Assembly: GCF_001639145.1 (NCBI RefSeq)
Contig: NZ_LROY01000001.1
Location: 64,501-128,500 of the forward strand
Direction of reading: 5' to 3'
DNA from: Microbulbifer sp. Q7
Lineage (GTDB): Bacteria > Pseudomonadota > Gammaproteobacteria > Pseudomonadales > Cellvibrionaceae
DNA length: 64,000 bases
Positions 18,742 to 29,378 of the stretch are shown in pieces. Each line of letters opens with the position of its first letter. The stretch's first letter is position 1. The translations under genes were made by a program, and so were the position numbers. A model generated the notes under the pieces. It did not search any database and was not told the origin of the DNA. It saw only the letters and a program-made list of their open reading frames with translations.

Positions 18742-21069
18742 TTACTTTCCGTACCGTTTTGGATAGAGGTCGAAAGTGATTTCCTTTGCCGCCTCTACCA
18801 TCTCCGGATAGGGAATGTCCGTCACGGTCACAAATCCGATATTGGCATTTTCACCATCGAAAGCACGGCCGGTAACCGGCTCGTCCACGTACTGGAACCA
18901 GTGCGCGCCCACCATATAGTCTTTTTCCAGCACGCTGTTCATATAGGCTTTGTACATGCGCGCCCGGTCTTTCTGGTTGGCGGCACTAACGATCCCCGGG
19001 TGATAATTGTCCGAGCCCATGGTGGCACCGATATGGAATTCACCAATCACTACCGGTAAATCAATTTCTTCGAGGAAGTCCCACTGATGGGTTTGCATAC
19101 CTTCTTCGTAAATATTAAAGCTGAGTACATCCGAGTATTTGACGGAGGCCTTGATGATTTCGTCCGGCATCCCCCAATTCGCCATACGTGCGCCCATGTA
19201 CAAATGATCCGGCAGGTATTCCTGCAGAGTGCCATGCACCACCTTGAAGTACTGCTCTCCCAGCGCCTCAAGCAGCAGGGATAGGTCGGCAACCTGAGCA
19301 TCGCTGTGATGATTCAGGCTGGCATCGCCTGCAAAAGCATCCCAGCTATCAAATTGACTTTTCCAGGCACGGTTCAGTGCTTTGACGTTGCCGTATTTTT
19401 CTTTGAGACGTTCGGTAAAGGCCAGCTTGGCTGGACTCTCGGCTGCGTCTTTGCTCAGTGCATCGAGAATTACGCCATACCGCTCAGCCACCGTTCCCTC
19501 ACGCTCCCCCCAGCTTTTTTCGTTGTCGATAAACACACCGATGCACCAGGGTGAGGCCTTTACGTCCCTGGCAATCACCTCAATGGTTGCGCGAGCACGC
19601 TCGGCAAATACCGGATCGTAAAAGTCGGGCATCAATCCCCAGTGGTTGGTGTCCCCGGACAGGGTTTGGTAGTCACCAATAATCCAGCCATTGGCGAAGT
19701 AAGGCACTTTTTCGTTCGGGTAAAAGGCCGGGTCCACCCAATTGCCGAAGGAGGTGAATCCCCAGCTATGCATACGCTGTAAAGTGACCTCTTCCCACTT
19801 TCTGACATAGGACTCCGGTGCGGTTTCACCGTAACGGCGCTCGAGATTGGCACGGTAGAAGCTGTAAGTTTCTCCGTGTGGAATGGGCCCCTTGTGCGTG
19901 GAGCGTCGATAGCTGTAGTGATCTGCCAGAGGGTCATCGTATGACGGCAGCCACTCGAACATATCGTGGCGGGTGTCATTGATGACATAGCGGCTTTCAC
20001 GCACCTTATCGGATACCGGTACGATACCCATCGAGTCTTCCGGGGTAACCTCATCCGCATGGACCACCCGCACCGACGGGTCTTTGAAGTCGATGCCCGT
20101 CAATGTGGTCAAGTTCGACATCCGCACATTGGCAGGACCATGGGAAAAGAACAGGTAGCCTTCAGGGTCTACCATCCACCATTTTTCGTCGATTTTTTCC
20201 GTGCGAAAAAAGCCCGTCGCCTCAAGCTTGGGCCCATTTTTATAGCCACCAAAGCGAGCACGATCTTTGGGCCCGGTATGCTGCGCAAGGGATGCCAGCT
20301 CCCGGTCGGCGAGTGCCTTGAGTTCGGCTTCCGACGATACTTTCAACGGCGTATCTTTTTTGGCAGCCTGACCAAAACGATCCACCAGCTTATTCGTCCA
20401 GTCTGCGCCAGACTCGGGGTTGGGGCGCAACTGGATATTGCCCACCTGCAATGCGCGGTCCTGCAACACACCGATGGTGTAGAACGCAATTTTGGTTACT
20501 TTGCTGAGGTCGAGCTCGGCATGCCAGGAACGCCATACCATTTTCATGTCGTCCGTCGGCCAGGGCATGGGATTCGCCCACATGCCCTTGTCCATCGCCG
20601 CCTTCTCACCGGCCAGTGGAAAAAACACGGTACCCGTGTATCCCTTGGGTACGCTGAGCTCCCGAGACTGGCTATTGCCAGCAGTATCAAACAGTTCCAC
20701 ATAGAAATGTGTGGCCACTGGTGCGAGATTCGCGACATCAAAGGCCAGGTTGAAATCGCCCACTTTGGACAGGTCCCAGGGCTGGTCTGGCACGATATTC
20801 AGTACCGGCGTGTGGACGGACGCTGGGAAACGCAGATTGATCGATTGAGGCGTATTTTTATCAACCGCACCGATCTCTGCCTGCTCTGCCACCAGCCAGC
20901 CACGCTCCCGGGCGCTGGCAAAATCGACGATGGTAGCGGGCAGCTGCCGGGGTGTCAGTTCGGCAGCCTGTGGGACCGCCAGTACTTGCGCCGCACCGGC
21001 TTGCTGGCTATCGATACTGGCCAGGGCCGCTGAGACAGCAACGGCATAGGCCAAGGATTTTAGGGTCAT
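18742..21069 (-). CDS. Secreted GH50 beta-agarase-type glycoside hydrolase
   Basis: A 775-residue exported enzyme. The ATG at 21069 follows AAGGAA and starts a clean signal peptide (ending near AGAAQ); a start 12 codons earlier is less likely. An N-terminal CBM-like sandwich domain (residues ~40-230) precedes the catalytic barrel, which opens with the GH50 segment WWMVDPEGYLFFSHG. Candidate catalytic pair: E517 in IDNEKSWG (acid/base) and E677 in VIGEFHIGA (nucleophile); their 160-residue spacing matches Aga50D of Saccharophagus (E534/E695). GH50 members release neoagarobiose or neoagarotetraose from agarose. No other agar gene lies in the window. Confidence 0.88.
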   Translation of the reverse strand: MTLKSLAYAVAVSAALASIDSQQAGAAQVLAVPQAAELTPRQLPATIVDFASARERGWLVAEQAEIGAVDKNTPQSINLRFPASVHTPVLNIVPDQPWDLSKVGDFNLAFDVANLAPVATHFYVELFDTAGNSQSRELSVPKGYTGTVFFPLAGEKAAMDKGMWANPMPWPTDDMKMVWRSWHAELDLSKVTKIAFYTIGVLQDRALQVGNIQLRPNPESGADWTNKLVDRFGQAAKKDTPLKVSSEAELKALADRELASLAQHTGPKDRARFGGYKNGPKLEATGFFRTEKIDEKWWMVDPEGYLFFSHGPANVRMSNLTTLTGIDFKDPSVRVVHADEVTPEDSMGIVPVSDKVRESRYVINDTRHDMFEWLPSYDDPLADHYSYRRSTHKGPIPHGETYSFYRANLERRYGETAPESYVRKWEEVTLQRMHSWGFTSFGNWVDPAFYPNEKVPYFANGWIIGDYQTLSGDTNHWGLMPDFYDPVFAERARATIEVIARDVKASPWCIGVFIDNEKSWGEREGTVAERYGVILDALSKDAAESPAKLAFTERLKEKYGNVKALNRAWKSQFDSWDAFAGDASLNHHSDAQVADLSLLLEALGEQYFKVVHGTLQEYLPDHLYMGARMANWGMPDEIIKASVKYSDVLSFNIYEEGMQTHQWDFLEEIDLPVVIGEFHIGATMGSDNYHPGIVSAANQKDRARMYKAYMNSVLEKDYMVGAHWFQYVDEPVTGRAFDGENANIGFVTVTDIPYPEMVEAAKEITFDLYPKRYGK

Positions 21070-21139
21070 TTTTATTTCCTTTATCGGCGTTGAGCTGAGA
21101 TCCACAGCAGGTGTGCCTTACAGGATGACCCAAATGTAA

Positions 21140-21151
21140 ATTGTTGACAAT
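21140..21151. promoter_or_regulatory. Possible operator upstream of the GH50 gene
   Basis: ATTGT-TG-ACAAT palindrome about 75 bases upstream of the GH50 start. The bound factor is unknown. Confidence 0.3.
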
Positions 21152-21217
21152 ATGTGAGAGGGCAAAAAAATCGCCTCGGGGGAGAATGCAAACGGCAAGG
21201 AATTCTTGAAGGGAAAT

Positions 21218-21237
21218 AGTGGGCGTCCTTGCCCACT
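21218..21237 (-). terminator. Possible terminator of the tsaD-folB-folK transcript
   Basis: GTGGGC/GCCCAC stem 17 bases past the folK stop; the T run on the minus strand is weak. Confidence 0.4.
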
Positions 21238-21253
21238 TTATCGGCGGAAGCCC

Positions 21254-21766
21254 CTAAATCTGGGTACTCGAACCTGAGGGCCAGTCAAATTCCACCGGCC
21301 ACAGCTTTTGCGAGGACTGGTCGTAGGCTTCCCAAAGCTGCTGGTAGGTTTTGCCGATGACCGGATGCAGGGTATCCGGAGCCAGCTCCGACAGCGGCAG
21401 CAGCACAAACGCATTCTTCAGAATTTCATCGCGCGGCAGTTGTATCCCGTCGACTTCGCCGGTGAGATCGTCGTAGGTGAGGATATCGATATCCAGCGTG
21501 CGCGCGCTGAATTTTGGCCCGCTGCGCTGGCGACCGTTTTCGTCTTCGATCTGGCGCAGGTGTAATGCCAGCGCGCCCACGGAAAGATCGGTGTCGATGG
21601 CGGCGACCAGGTTGTAAAAATCGTCACCAGCAAAACCTACCGCTTCGCTCTCATACACCTGTGAAATGCGCAGGTCACCAAACGCTTTGACTAAGGCGTC
21701 CAGACCGGCGCTCAAGTGTTTTTCTCGCTCGATGTTGCTGCCGAGACTCAGGTAAACGGTTGCCAT
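21254..21766 (-). CDS. folK: 2-amino-4-hydroxy-6-hydroxymethyldihydropteridine diphosphokinase FolK
   Basis: Transfers pyrophosphate from ATP to 6-hydroxymethyl-dihydropterin, the step before dihydropteroate synthase in folate synthesis. It is 170 residues with the opening VYLSLGSN, the catalytic R-x-x-G-P-x-x-x-A-R-x-L-D-I-D-I block (RSGPKFSARTLDIDIL), and PRDE near residue 115. It starts three bases after the folB stop and is co-transcribed with tsaD and folB. Confidence 0.95.
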   Translation of the reverse strand: MATVYLSLGSNIEREKHLSAGLDALVKAFGDLRISQVYESEAVGFAGDDFYNLVAAIDTDLSVGALALHLRQIEDENGRQRSGPKFSARTLDIDILTYDDLTGEVDGIQLPRDEILKNAFVLLPLSELAPDTLHPVIGKTYQQLWEAYDQSSQKLWPVEFDWPSGSSTQI

Positions 21767-21769
21767 GGT

Positions 21770-22138
21770 TCAGGCCTCCAAACTTTGTTTGGTACCGCGC
21801 TCGATGATGACGCCCACATCGCGCGCGCCGCGCACGGCGCCGGGCTTGGACAGACGCAGGCGCAGCCAGCTCACATTGAATTCTGTGCGCACGATTTCCG
21901 CGGCCTGCTCGGCCATGGTTTCCACCAGCAGAAATTCGCTGCCCTCAATAAATGCGATCAGGCGCTTGGCGACCGCCTTGTAATTAAGGGTGTGCTCGAT
22001 ATTGTCGGTGCGCGCTGCCTCGCGGATATCGAATGCCATTTCGATATCCAGGCTGACGGTCTGGCGCACTTCCCGTTCCCAGTCGTAGATGCCGATGATC
22101 GTATTGACCTTGAGATCGCGGATATAAACGATATCCAA
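21770..22138 (-). CDS. folB: Dihydroneopterin aldolase FolB
   Basis: Cleaves (and epimerises) 7,8-dihydroneopterin to 6-hydroxymethyl-dihydropterin, the step before FolK. The 122 residues cover the whole FolB fold: the start MDIVYIRDL, IGIYDWER, and the catalytic Lys region near NYKAVAKRL. The start codon is TTG (22138), supported by GGAG seven to eight bases upstream and by agreement with the family N-terminus. It lies between tsaD (24-base gap) and folK (3-base gap). Confidence 0.94.
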   Translation of the reverse strand: MDIVYIRDLKVNTIIGIYDWEREVRQTVSLDIEMAFDIREAARTDNIEHTLNYKAVAKRLIAFIEGSEFLLVETMAEQAAEIVRTEFNVSWLRLRLSKPGAVRGARDVGVIIERGTKQSLEA

Positions 22139-22162
22139 AGGTAGTCTCCTGTTATTCCGTGT

Positions 22163-23203
22163 TTATTCCGCGCGCAGGGCGCCAGTTAATTCCGTCAGTG
22201 GCCAGCGCGGGCGCACATCAATATCCAGGCCGGCGCGCTGGCCGGCCTGCAGCCGCAGGCAGCCCGCGTAGGCAATCATGGCACCGTTGTCGGTACAGAA
22301 TTCCTGACGCGGATAGTAGACATCGCAACCGTCCTCCGCGAGGCGCGCTTCCAGGCGCTGGCGCAATAGTTTGTTGGCGGACACACCACCGGCGATGACC
22401 AGGGTTTTGCGCCCGGCCTGCTTGAGCGCGCGGCGGCATTTGATGACCAGGGTATCCACCACCGCTTCTTGAAAGGCTGCGGCAATATCCGCACAGGCCT
22501 GATCGTCCGGCAGCCCATCTTCCAGGGCGTGCTTTTGCACGGTGGTCAGGGTAAATGTCTTGAGACCGGAAAAACTAAAATCGAGCCCGGGGCGATCGGT
22601 CATCGGGCGCGGGAAGGTAAAGCGCAGCGGGTCGCCCTGCTCTGCCAGCGCAGCCAGGCGCGGGCCACCCGGGTAGTCGAGGTCGAGCATCTTGGCCGCC
22701 TTATCGAAGGCCTCACCGGCGGCGTCATCCAGGGACTCGCCCAGCAGCGCATACTGGCCAAGGCCCTGCACATCCACCAGCTGGGTGTGGCCACCGGACA
22801 CCAGCAGGGCCACAAAGGGGAACGCCGGGGGATTCGCTTCCAGCATGGGCGCCAGCAGATGGCCTTCCATATGGTGGACACCGATCGCCGGCACATCCCA
22901 GCCATAAGCCAGTGCGCGGCCAGCGCAGGCACCCACCATCAGCGCACCAATGAGACCCGGGCCGGCGGTGTAGGCCACACCATCCACATCGGCGGGCACG
23001 GTGCCGCTCTGAGCCATCACTTCGCGAATCAGGGGCAGGAGTTTGCGCACATGGTCGCGACTGGCCAGTTCCGGTACGACGCCACCATAGTCCGCATGCA
23101 GCTTCACCTGACTGTAGAGCGTATGTGCCAGCAGGCCGCGCTCGCTGTCGTACAGGGCAACACCGGTTTCGTCACAGGAGGTTTCTATTCCGAGTACTCG
23201 CAC
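22163..23203 (-). CDS. tsaD: tRNA N6-adenosine threonylcarbamoyltransferase TsaD
   Basis: With TsaB and TsaE, TsaD transfers the threonylcarbamoyl group to A37 of ANN-decoding tRNAs (t6A). The conserved opening [12 protein letters not shown], the metal-binding HHMEGH motif and the sugar-kinase-like VSGGHTQL and GGVSANK blocks are present. I start it at the GTG at 23203, giving [12 protein letters not shown] (346 residues); a start 18 codons earlier would add a non-conserved extension. It is divergent from rpsU, the arrangement found in many gammaproteobacteria. Confidence 0.95.
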   Translation of the reverse strand: MRVLGIETSCDETGVALYDSERGLLAHTLYSQVKLHADYGGVVPELASRDHVRKLLPLIREVMAQSGTVPADVDGVAYTAGPGLIGALMVGACAGRALAYGWDVPAIGVHHMEGHLLAPMLEANPPAFPFVALLVSGGHTQLVDVQGLGQYALLGESLDDAAGEAFDKAAKMLDLDYPGGPRLAALAEQGDPLRFTFPRPMTDRPGLDFSFSGLKTFTLTTVQKHALEDGLPDDQACADIAAAFQEAVVDTLVIKCRRALKQAGRKTLVIAGGVSANKLLRQRLEARLAEDGCDVYYPRQEFCTDNGAMIAYAGCLRLQAGQRAGLDIDVRPRWPLTELTGALRAE

Positions 23204-23480
23204 GGGTTTCCAATGATCCTCAGCAATATCAGCCGGCCTAACCAGAATAGCGGACAAATGACCGCTGCTGACCGGGTTTCAGGGGCGCTATCATACTCTG
23301 TGGGGCCCGCGGCTATAAGGGGAATCGAGAAGGGGAATCGTGCTGCCAGACGCCGCGTCGTCCAAAGTTCAGGCACTGTCAGGGCGACCGTAATGCCGAC
23401 CATATTCACGACTATAGTGATAAGCCCGGTTCCAGCCTGCCATTAACGCCACGGATGCGGCAAAGAACGCGCTTGCAGGC

Positions 23481-23509
23481 TTGCGAAGGCCAGTTCATCT
23501 GTATAGAAT
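23481..23509 (+). promoter_or_regulatory. Promoter of rpsU
   Basis: TTGCGA and TAGAAT separated by 17 bases, about 130 bases before the rpsU ATG. Confidence 0.6.
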
Positions 23510-23534
23510 TTGCGCCCTCGCTGTGAACCGGCCT

Positions 23535-23635
23535 CCGGATTGCATCTGCGAGATGAGCAATTTGCCGGAAAGGCCGCCAGGATCCAGGCCCCTAAAATCG
23601 GGGGATCTGGCCGAGAGAAACGAATTTTACAGGTA
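23535..23635 (+). promoter_or_regulatory. Structured 5' leader of rpsU
   Basis: The leader between promoter and ATG can form two hairpins by eye. The first spans 23535-23568, with CCGG/CCGG, ATTGC/GCAAT and ATCT/AGAT pairings. The second, around 23577-23612, pairs CCAG-GATCC with GGATC-TGG. Such a leader could serve autoregulation by S21, but no known riboswitch or ribosomal leader family is recognised. Confidence 0.4.
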
Positions 23636-23640
23636 ATCTA

Positions 23641-23856
23641 ATGCCATCAGTACGCATCAAAGACAACGAACCTTTTGACATCGCACTGCGCCGCTTCAAG
23701 CGCTCCTGCGAAAAAGCCGGTGTACTCTCCGAAGTACGTCGCCGTGAGTTTTACGAGAAGCCGACCTCCGTTCGCAAGCGCAAGGCTGCTGCCGCTGTTA
23801 AGCGTCACGCCAAGAAAATGCAGCGCGAAAACCGCAAGTTCCAGCGTCTCTACTGA
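23641..23856 (+). CDS. rpsU: 30S ribosomal protein S21
   Basis: S21 is a 71-residue basic protein of the small subunit platform that aids initiation near the anti-Shine-Dalgarno region. The N-terminal sequence [24 protein letters not shown] and the Lys/Arg-rich C-terminus are diagnostic. It is the first gene of the macromolecular synthesis operon (rpsU, yqeY, dnaG, rpoD), with a terminator right after it. Confidence 0.98.
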   Translation: MPSVRIKDNEPFDIALRRFKRSCEKAGVLSEVRRREFYEKPTSVRKRKAAAAVKRHAKKMQRENRKFQRLY

Positions 23857-23911
23857 GTTCGAGCTTTCTCTCGCTCACAGCACGCTGACGCGAACGCAGT
23901 TCGCGGCCAGA

Positions 23912-23946
23912 AACGGCGCCCGAGTTTTCTCGCGCGCCGTTTTTTA
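23912..23946 (+). terminator. Terminator/attenuator between rpsU and yqeY-dnaG
   Basis: AACGGCGC/GCGCCGTT perfect eight-base-pair stem with inner CGAG/CTCG pairing and a T6 run. It lies inside the macromolecular synthesis operon, so partial read-through would set the S21-to-primase ratio, as known for the E. coli operon. Confidence 0.88.
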
Positions 23947-24041
23947 TTGCCCGCAAAAGCGGCGCAGGCCTTGCCAAACGGCCTTATTCCTCCAATATTG
24001 AGCACCTGAACCCAACGCCAATTGAATCCGGGACCGACCCA

Positions 24042-24485
24042 ATGAGCACACTCAAGGACACTCTCGCCGCCGCCACTAAAGACGCCATGAGGGCACGCGA
24101 CAAGGCACGCCTGGCAACCCTGCGACTGATCAATGCCGAGATCAAGCGGGTGGAAGTCGATGAGCGGATCGAGCTCGATGATGCACGTATTCTGGCCCTG
24201 CTGGACAAGATGACCAAGCAGCGCCGCGACTCCATCACCCAGTACGAGAAAGCAGGCCGCCCGGAGCTGGCGGAAGTGGAGCAACAGGAAATCGAGGTCA
24301 TCCAGGAGTTCCTCCCAGAGCAGCTGTCGGAAGCGGAAATTCAAGAAATCGTCGCCGCCGCGGTCAAGGAAACCGGTGCCAGCAGCATGGCCGACATGGG
24401 CAAGGTCATGGCGCTGGTGAAACCCCAGGTGCAGGGCCGCGCCGATATGGGTGCCGTGAGCCGGTTTGTGAAAGCTTCTTTCTAA
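24042..24485 (+). CDS. yqeY: GatB/YqeY domain-containing protein
   Basis: A 147-residue YqeY family protein, related to the tail domain of the amidotransferase subunit GatB. The start is family-like (LKDTLAAATKDAMRARDK), with RLATLRLINAEIK-type and EFLPEQLSEAEI blocks following. The exact role is unknown; involvement in tRNA-dependent processes is suspected from the domain. Its place between rpsU and dnaG is conserved in many gammaproteobacteria. Confidence 0.92.
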   Translation: MSTLKDTLAAATKDAMRARDKARLATLRLINAEIKRVEVDERIELDDARILALLDKMTKQRRDSITQYEKAGRPELAEVEQQEIEVIQEFLPEQLSEAEIQEIVAAAVKETGASSMADMGKVMALVKPQVQGRADMGAVSRFVKASF

Positions 24486-24516
24486 AGGCCCGCACTTGGC
24501 AGGCTGAAGGCTCTTT

Positions 24517-26562
24517 ATGGCAGGCAAGATCCCGCAGTATTTTATCGACGACCTGTTGGCCCGCGCCGACATCGTGCCGGTGGTCGACAGCCGGGTAAAA
24601 CTGCGCAAGACCGGGAAAAACTATTCCGCCTGCTGCCCGTTTCACGATGAAAAAACGCCCTCGTTTACGGTAAGCCCCGACAAGCAGTTCTACTATTGCT
24701 TCGGCTGCGGCGCCAGCGGCAATGCGGTCGGCTTCCTGATGGAATACGATCGCCTGCCGTTCCCGGAAGCGGTGGAAAAGCTCGCCGCCAGCCTCAGCCT
24801 GGAAGTGCCCCGCGAACAGCTGGCCCCGGCGCAGATCAAGCGCCAGCAGGAAAGCCAGTCGCTCTATCAGCTGACCGAAAAGGCCGCGGACTTTTACCGC
24901 GAGAAGCTGCGCGACCACAGCGTCTCCACCCCGGCGATTACCTACCTGAAGAACCGCGGCCTTTCCGGTGCCGTGTGCAAGGAATTTGGCATCGGCCTGG
25001 CACCGCCCGGCTGGGACAACCTGCTCACCCACCTGGGCACCAGCGCGGAAAAAGCGGAACAACTGGAACTGGCGGGGCTTGCCATCCGCCGCCAGGACAG
25101 CGACGGCAACCCGGCGAAGACCGAGCCCGGCAAGCGCCACCACTACGACCGCTTCCGCAACCGCATCATGTTCCCGATCCGCGACCAGCGCGGGCGTACC
25201 ATTGCCTTCGGCGGCCGGGTACTGGGCGACGACAAACCCAAATACCTGAACTCCCCGGAAACCCCGATCTTCCACAAGGGCCGCGAGCTCTACGGCCTGT
25301 GGGAGGCCCGCCAGGCCAACCGCGAGCTGAAGCGACTGATCGTGGTGGAGGGTTATATGGACGTGGTGGCCCTGGCCCAGTTCGGCATCCGCTGCGCGGT
25401 GGCCACCCTCGGCACTGCCTGTGGTGAGGACCATATCCAGCTCGCGTTCCGCCACACCGGGGAAATCGTGTTCTGTTTCGACGGCGACAAGGCCGGGCGC
25501 ACCGCCGCCCGCCGCGCTCTGGAATCCGCGCTCCCGCACATGCAGGACGGCCGCAGCCTGCGCTTTTTACTGCTGCCCGAAGGCGAAGACCCCGACACCC
25601 TGGTGCGCCAGATCGGCGGTGAGCGTTTCGACCAGCTGATCGACGAACAGGGTCGCCCGCTGGAAGACTTCCTGTTCGACCTGCTCTCGGAAGGCATCAA
25701 CATCCAGACCATGGACGGCCGTGCGCGCCTGTCCAAAGCCGCCGCACCATTGCTCGACCTGCTGCCCGCCGGTGTCTACCGCCAGCTGATGTTTCAGCAA
25801 CTGGCCCGCCGCACCGGCCTCGAACAGGACATGCTGGAAGAGATCATCGCCGCGGAAAAAGCCCGCAGCGCCGAATTCGCCCGTCAGTCCAGGCCGCCCG
25901 CCGCCCCCGAGTCCCCGCCGGAGACCCAGCCCGGCAATCCAGACACACGGGCGGCAGCACCCCAAAGCGAACACCCACACACTGCGAATAGCCCCGCATT
26001 CGACGGCCCGCCTCCAGACTATGACTACGCCGAGGCCGGGCCGGAGCACTACCCTTCCGACGCCCCATCCGACGCCGACGAATACAGCCCGCACCACGAG
26101 GCCCCGCGCCGCCGCAGCGGCCAGTACCGCCTGCCCGTAGAGCGCATGCTGATTGCCCTGCTGCTGCACCATCCCAGACTGGCTGAGCATATCGATGACA
26201 GCGCGCGCTTTCGCGACAGCAGCGATGCCGACCTCCAGCTGTTCGGCGAAGTCCTGCAGGTGCTGCACAAAAACCCGGGACTCAACAGCAACCAGTTGTT
26301 CGGGCGGCTATTGAACCTGGAAAGCAAGGAGGCCCGCGAGCTGCTGCCGCGCCTCGCCATGAGCCACCCCATTGTGGGCAGCGCCGGACAAAAGCTGGAA
26401 TACGACCCGGAAACCGAGTTCAACGACTGCCTGCGCACCCTGGACACCGCCGCGGAAAAACAGCGCAAGCGCGGCCTACTGGGCCAGCTCAAAAACAATG
26501 GCAACCAGCTGAGCCCGGAACAACTGGCGCTGCTGGCACAGTTTCGCCGCAAACAGGACTGA
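24517..26562 (+). CDS. dnaG: DNA primase DnaG
   Basis: Makes RNA primers at the replication fork. The CHC2 zinc ribbon has C40, H43, C61 and C64, the same positions as in E. coli. The RNA polymerase/TOPRIM core follows, with VVEGYMDVVAL (TOPRIM Glu) and FDGDKAGRTAARRAL (metal-binding Asp pair). The C-terminal helicase (DnaB)-binding domain closes the protein. At 681 residues it is about 100 longer than the E. coli enzyme; the extra length is a Pro/Glu/Ser-rich, probably disordered linker around residues 450-535. It lies 31 bases after yqeY. Confidence 0.97.
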   Translation: MAGKIPQYFIDDLLARADIVPVVDSRVKLRKTGKNYSACCPFHDEKTPSFTVSPDKQFYYCFGCGASGNAVGFLMEYDRLPFPEAVEKLAASLSLEVPREQLAPAQIKRQQESQSLYQLTEKAADFYREKLRDHSVSTPAITYLKNRGLSGAVCKEFGIGLAPPGWDNLLTHLGTSAEKAEQLELAGLAIRRQDSDGNPAKTEPGKRHHYDRFRNRIMFPIRDQRGRTIAFGGRVLGDDKPKYLNSPETPIFHKGRELYGLWEARQANRELKRLIVVEGYMDVVALAQFGIRCAVATLGTACGEDHIQLAFRHTGEIVFCFDGDKAGRTAARRALESALPHMQDGRSLRFLLLPEGEDPDTLVRQIGGERFDQLIDEQGRPLEDFLFDLLSEGINIQTMDGRARLSKAAAPLLDLLPAGVYRQLMFQQLARRTGLEQDMLEEIIAAEKARSAEFARQSRPPAAPESPPETQPGNPDTRAAAPQSEHPHTANSPAFDGPPPDYDYAEAGPEHYPSDAPSDADEYSPHHEAPRRRSGQYRLPVERMLIALLLHHPRLAEHIDDSARFRDSSDADLQLFGEVLQVLHKNPGLNSNQLFGRLLNLESKEARELLPRLAMSHPIVGSAGQKLEYDPETEFNDCLRTLDTAAEKQRKRGLLGQLKNNGNQLSPEQLALLAQFRRKQD

Positions 26563-26747
26563 ACCCGAAGCAAAGGCGTCGCTACCACAAACGCAGTTCA
26601 AGCCCCCCCTTGAATTCCAGCGCAAGAGCACCATATTTAGAGACCCGCCGCATAAGCGGCCGGAAATCAAAGACAAGCGCGCCCGGACACCCTGAGCCAC
26701 GCCATCTGCCTTGACAGTCACTGTGGTTATTGCTATCGCATATACGC

Positions 26748-26753
26748 TATAAT
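26748..26753 (+). promoter_or_regulatory. Likely -10 box of an internal rpoD promoter
   Basis: A perfect TATAAT about 60 bases before the rpoD ATG in a 250-base gap. The best-placed -35 (GGTTAT at 26725) is poor; a TTGACA at 26711 is too far upstream to pair with it. An internal rpoD promoter is known in other gammaproteobacteria. Confidence 0.45.
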
Positions 26754-26812
26754 CCCGCGTCTTTGTCCCGACAAAAGTCCCGACTATCAATCCCCAGAAT
26801 TCAGGGTTGTGC

Positions 26813-28678
<1,866 letters not shown>

Positions 28679-28720
28679 TGAGGACCACCGGTTAAACGGC
28701 AATACTTTTCGTCCATAATG

Positions 28721-28747
28721 AAAAGCCCGGTTCGCCGGGCTTTTTTG
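28721..28747 (+). terminator. Rho-independent terminator of the rpsU-yqeY-dnaG-rpoD operon
   Basis: GCCCGG/CCGGGC stem with a TTCG loop and a T6 run, preceded by four A. Confidence 0.93.
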
Positions 28748-28800
28748 TGGGCCTGCGAATTATTTCAAACCGATGACACAGTGGAGAGCTACACAGAACC

Positions 28801-29190
28801 ATGGAAGAGCAGTTTGTGAATAAACCCGGCAAAACCGGTCTCTCTCGTCTGATCGACGCCACCGAGTACTCCCGTCAGGGGCTTATGGCTACCTGGCGCA
28901 ACGAAGCGGCCTTCCGCCAGGAAGTGATCCTCGCGATTTTCCTGATCCCCGCCGCTCTGTGGCTGGGCGAGTCCGGTGTCGAGCGCGCCCTGCTGATCGG
29001 CGTGACCCTGCTGGTGATGATCGTCGAGTTGCTCAACAGTGCGGTGGAGGCGGTGGTAGACCGGGTAGGGCCTGAAAAACACCCCCTGTCCAAAATCGCC
29101 AAGGACACCGGCTCCGCCGCGGTATCCATCTCCCTGCTACTGTGGGCATCCACCTGGGCGTGTATCCTGCTGCCCCGCTGGATTGGCTGA
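28801..29190 (+). CDS. dgkA: Diacylglycerol kinase DgkA
   Basis: An inner-membrane kinase of 129 residues that phosphorylates diacylglycerol to phosphatidate, recycling lipid released in osmoregulated glucan or LPS modification. Three transmembrane helices are visible. The active-site blocks EAAFRQE, ELLNSAVEAVVDR and KDTGSAAV match the E. coli enzyme. It is a single gene after the rpoD terminator; a GCCGGG/CCCGGC hairpin about 45 bases downstream may help end its transcript. Confidence 0.95.
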   Translation: MEEQFVNKPGKTGLSRLIDATEYSRQGLMATWRNEAAFRQEVILAIFLIPAALWLGESGVERALLIGVTLLVMIVELLNSAVEAVVDRVGPEKHPLSKIAKDTGSAAVSISLLLWASTWACILLPRWIG

Positions 29191-29378
29191 CGCCCGCGCC
29201 AAGCGAGATTGCCCGTCAAAATCTGTGACCGCCGGGAGTAAAACCCGGCAGTCCCCTCCCGCTCAACTAAAATTCCCGAACCAATGTACCAACTGGTGCA
29301 CGCAATGGATCTGCGTGTTTACAGCTCGATGCGCCACCACGCAGAGCCACCAAAAAGAAACGTACCAGGGACGGAATC

